Source of the DNA: DASUBV01 sp035763085
GTDB taxonomy: Bacteria > Actinomycetota > Actinomycetes > Streptosporangiales > Streptosporangiaceae
Reading direction: 5' to 3'
Assembly: GCA_035763085.1 (NCBI GenBank)
Contig: DASUBV010000071.1
Location: 1 to 38,226 of the forward strand
DNA length: 38,226 nt
Positions 38,214 to 38,226 of this stretch are shown here, one piece after another (position 1 is the first letter of the stretch; each line of letters begins with the position of its first letter). Made by a program: the position numbers and the translations under genes. The notes beneath the pieces were generated by a model. That model saw nothing but the letters and a program-made list of their open reading frames with translations, searched no databases and was not told the DNA's origin.

Positions 38214-38226
38214 ATGCGCGGTCACG
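38214..38226 (+). CDS. Mini-ORF 4, partial (MRGH...)
   Basis: ATG at 38214 with GGAAGGAG (38199-38206) 7 bases upstream; the first 13 bases match copy 2 and the window ends inside codon 5. Confidence 0.45.

Larger units (their letters stand above)
38005..38226 (+). repeat. Tandem array of RBS plus heptapeptide mini-ORF units (continues past window)
   Basis: Three complete units and the start of a fourth, with start codons at 38005, 38077, 38144 and 38214 (periods 72, 67 and 70 bases). Each unit has a strong Shine-Dalgarno (GGGAGG in the first, GGAAGGAG in the others) 6-7 bases before the start, a 24-base ORF ending in TAA, then CCCG, a variable C-rich spacer and CCACCACC before the next Shine-Dalgarno. 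The ORFs are nearly identical while the spacers vary in length and sequence. Confidence 0.9.

Noticed and set aside
37832..38215. 127-codon minus-strand frame with repeated VTATRD..W segments
   Set aside because: Its repeats are the reverse reading of the mini-ORF array; it lacks a good ribosome-binding site and the plus-strand units fit translation much better.
38005..38226. CRISPR or other non-coding repeat array
   Set aside because: Repeat units vary in length, spacers are similar rather than unique, and the conserved part is exactly an ORF plus Shine-Dalgarno.

Overview
The window is chromosomal DNA of a very GC-rich actinomycete. Coding regions have G or C in almost every third codon position, GTG and TTG starts are common, and several genes have a TANNNT box 6-7 bases before the start codon, the pattern of leaderless actinobacterial transcripts. 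Families present (Pls-type synthetase, DUF4870, archaeal-type AspRS behind a T-box) fit Streptomycetales/Streptosporangiales-like organisms. I cannot name a genus. No rRNA, tRNA, IS element or CRISPR array was seen.

Layout. 1-3.7 kb: the 5' part of a diaminopropionate ammonia-lyase-like gene, an AHSA1/ArsR/DUF899 operon behind a promoter with an overlapping inverted repeat, and an MFS transporter. 3.8-15.7 kb: a compact seven-gene minus-strand biosynthetic operon. 15.7-18.8 kb: regulatory DNA, a TetR regulator and a secreted beta-helix protein. 19.2-24.4 kb: proline iminopeptidase, a two-gene redox module (b-type membrane protein plus NuoF/ferredoxin fusion) and an SDR. 24.4-30.7 kb: a DUF4870 protein and a four-gene operon of sensor kinase, response regulator, a receiver/PIG-L deacetylase fusion and an ATP-grasp ligase. 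30.8-33.0 kb: a YceI/MarR divergent pair and a PaiB-like FMN-binding protein. 33.0-37.6 kb: an Asp-specific T-box leader and its archaeal-type AspRS, a small conserved protein, a quinone-reductase-like enzyme and a membrane GGDEF protein with a degenerate motif. 37.6-38.2 kb: non-coding DNA leading into a tandem array of seven-codon mini-ORFs that runs off the window.

How the genes work together. The operon 15652-3832 encodes SbnA-like and SbnB-like enzymes (the two steps to L-2,3-diaminopropionate, Dap), a six-TM Pls-type protein that carries a carrier domain and three tandem condensation-like domains but no adenylation domain, a separate half-C/A/T/TE NRPS protein that could supply the adenylation activity in trans, a SyrP-like Fe/2-oxoglutarate oxygenase, a phosphopantetheinyl transferase and an MMPL exporter. 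The best reading is a split membrane NRPS making a Dap homo-oligomer or polymer, possibly hydroxylated, related to epsilon-poly-lysine and poly-Dap systems. A Dap-degrading lyase homologue lies about 3 kb away.

The second unusual item is the array at the right edge: at least four tandem units of about 70 bp, each with its own Shine-Dalgarno and a complete heptapeptide ORF reading M-R-(R/G)-H-E-W-Q-stop. I know of no described system that matches it.
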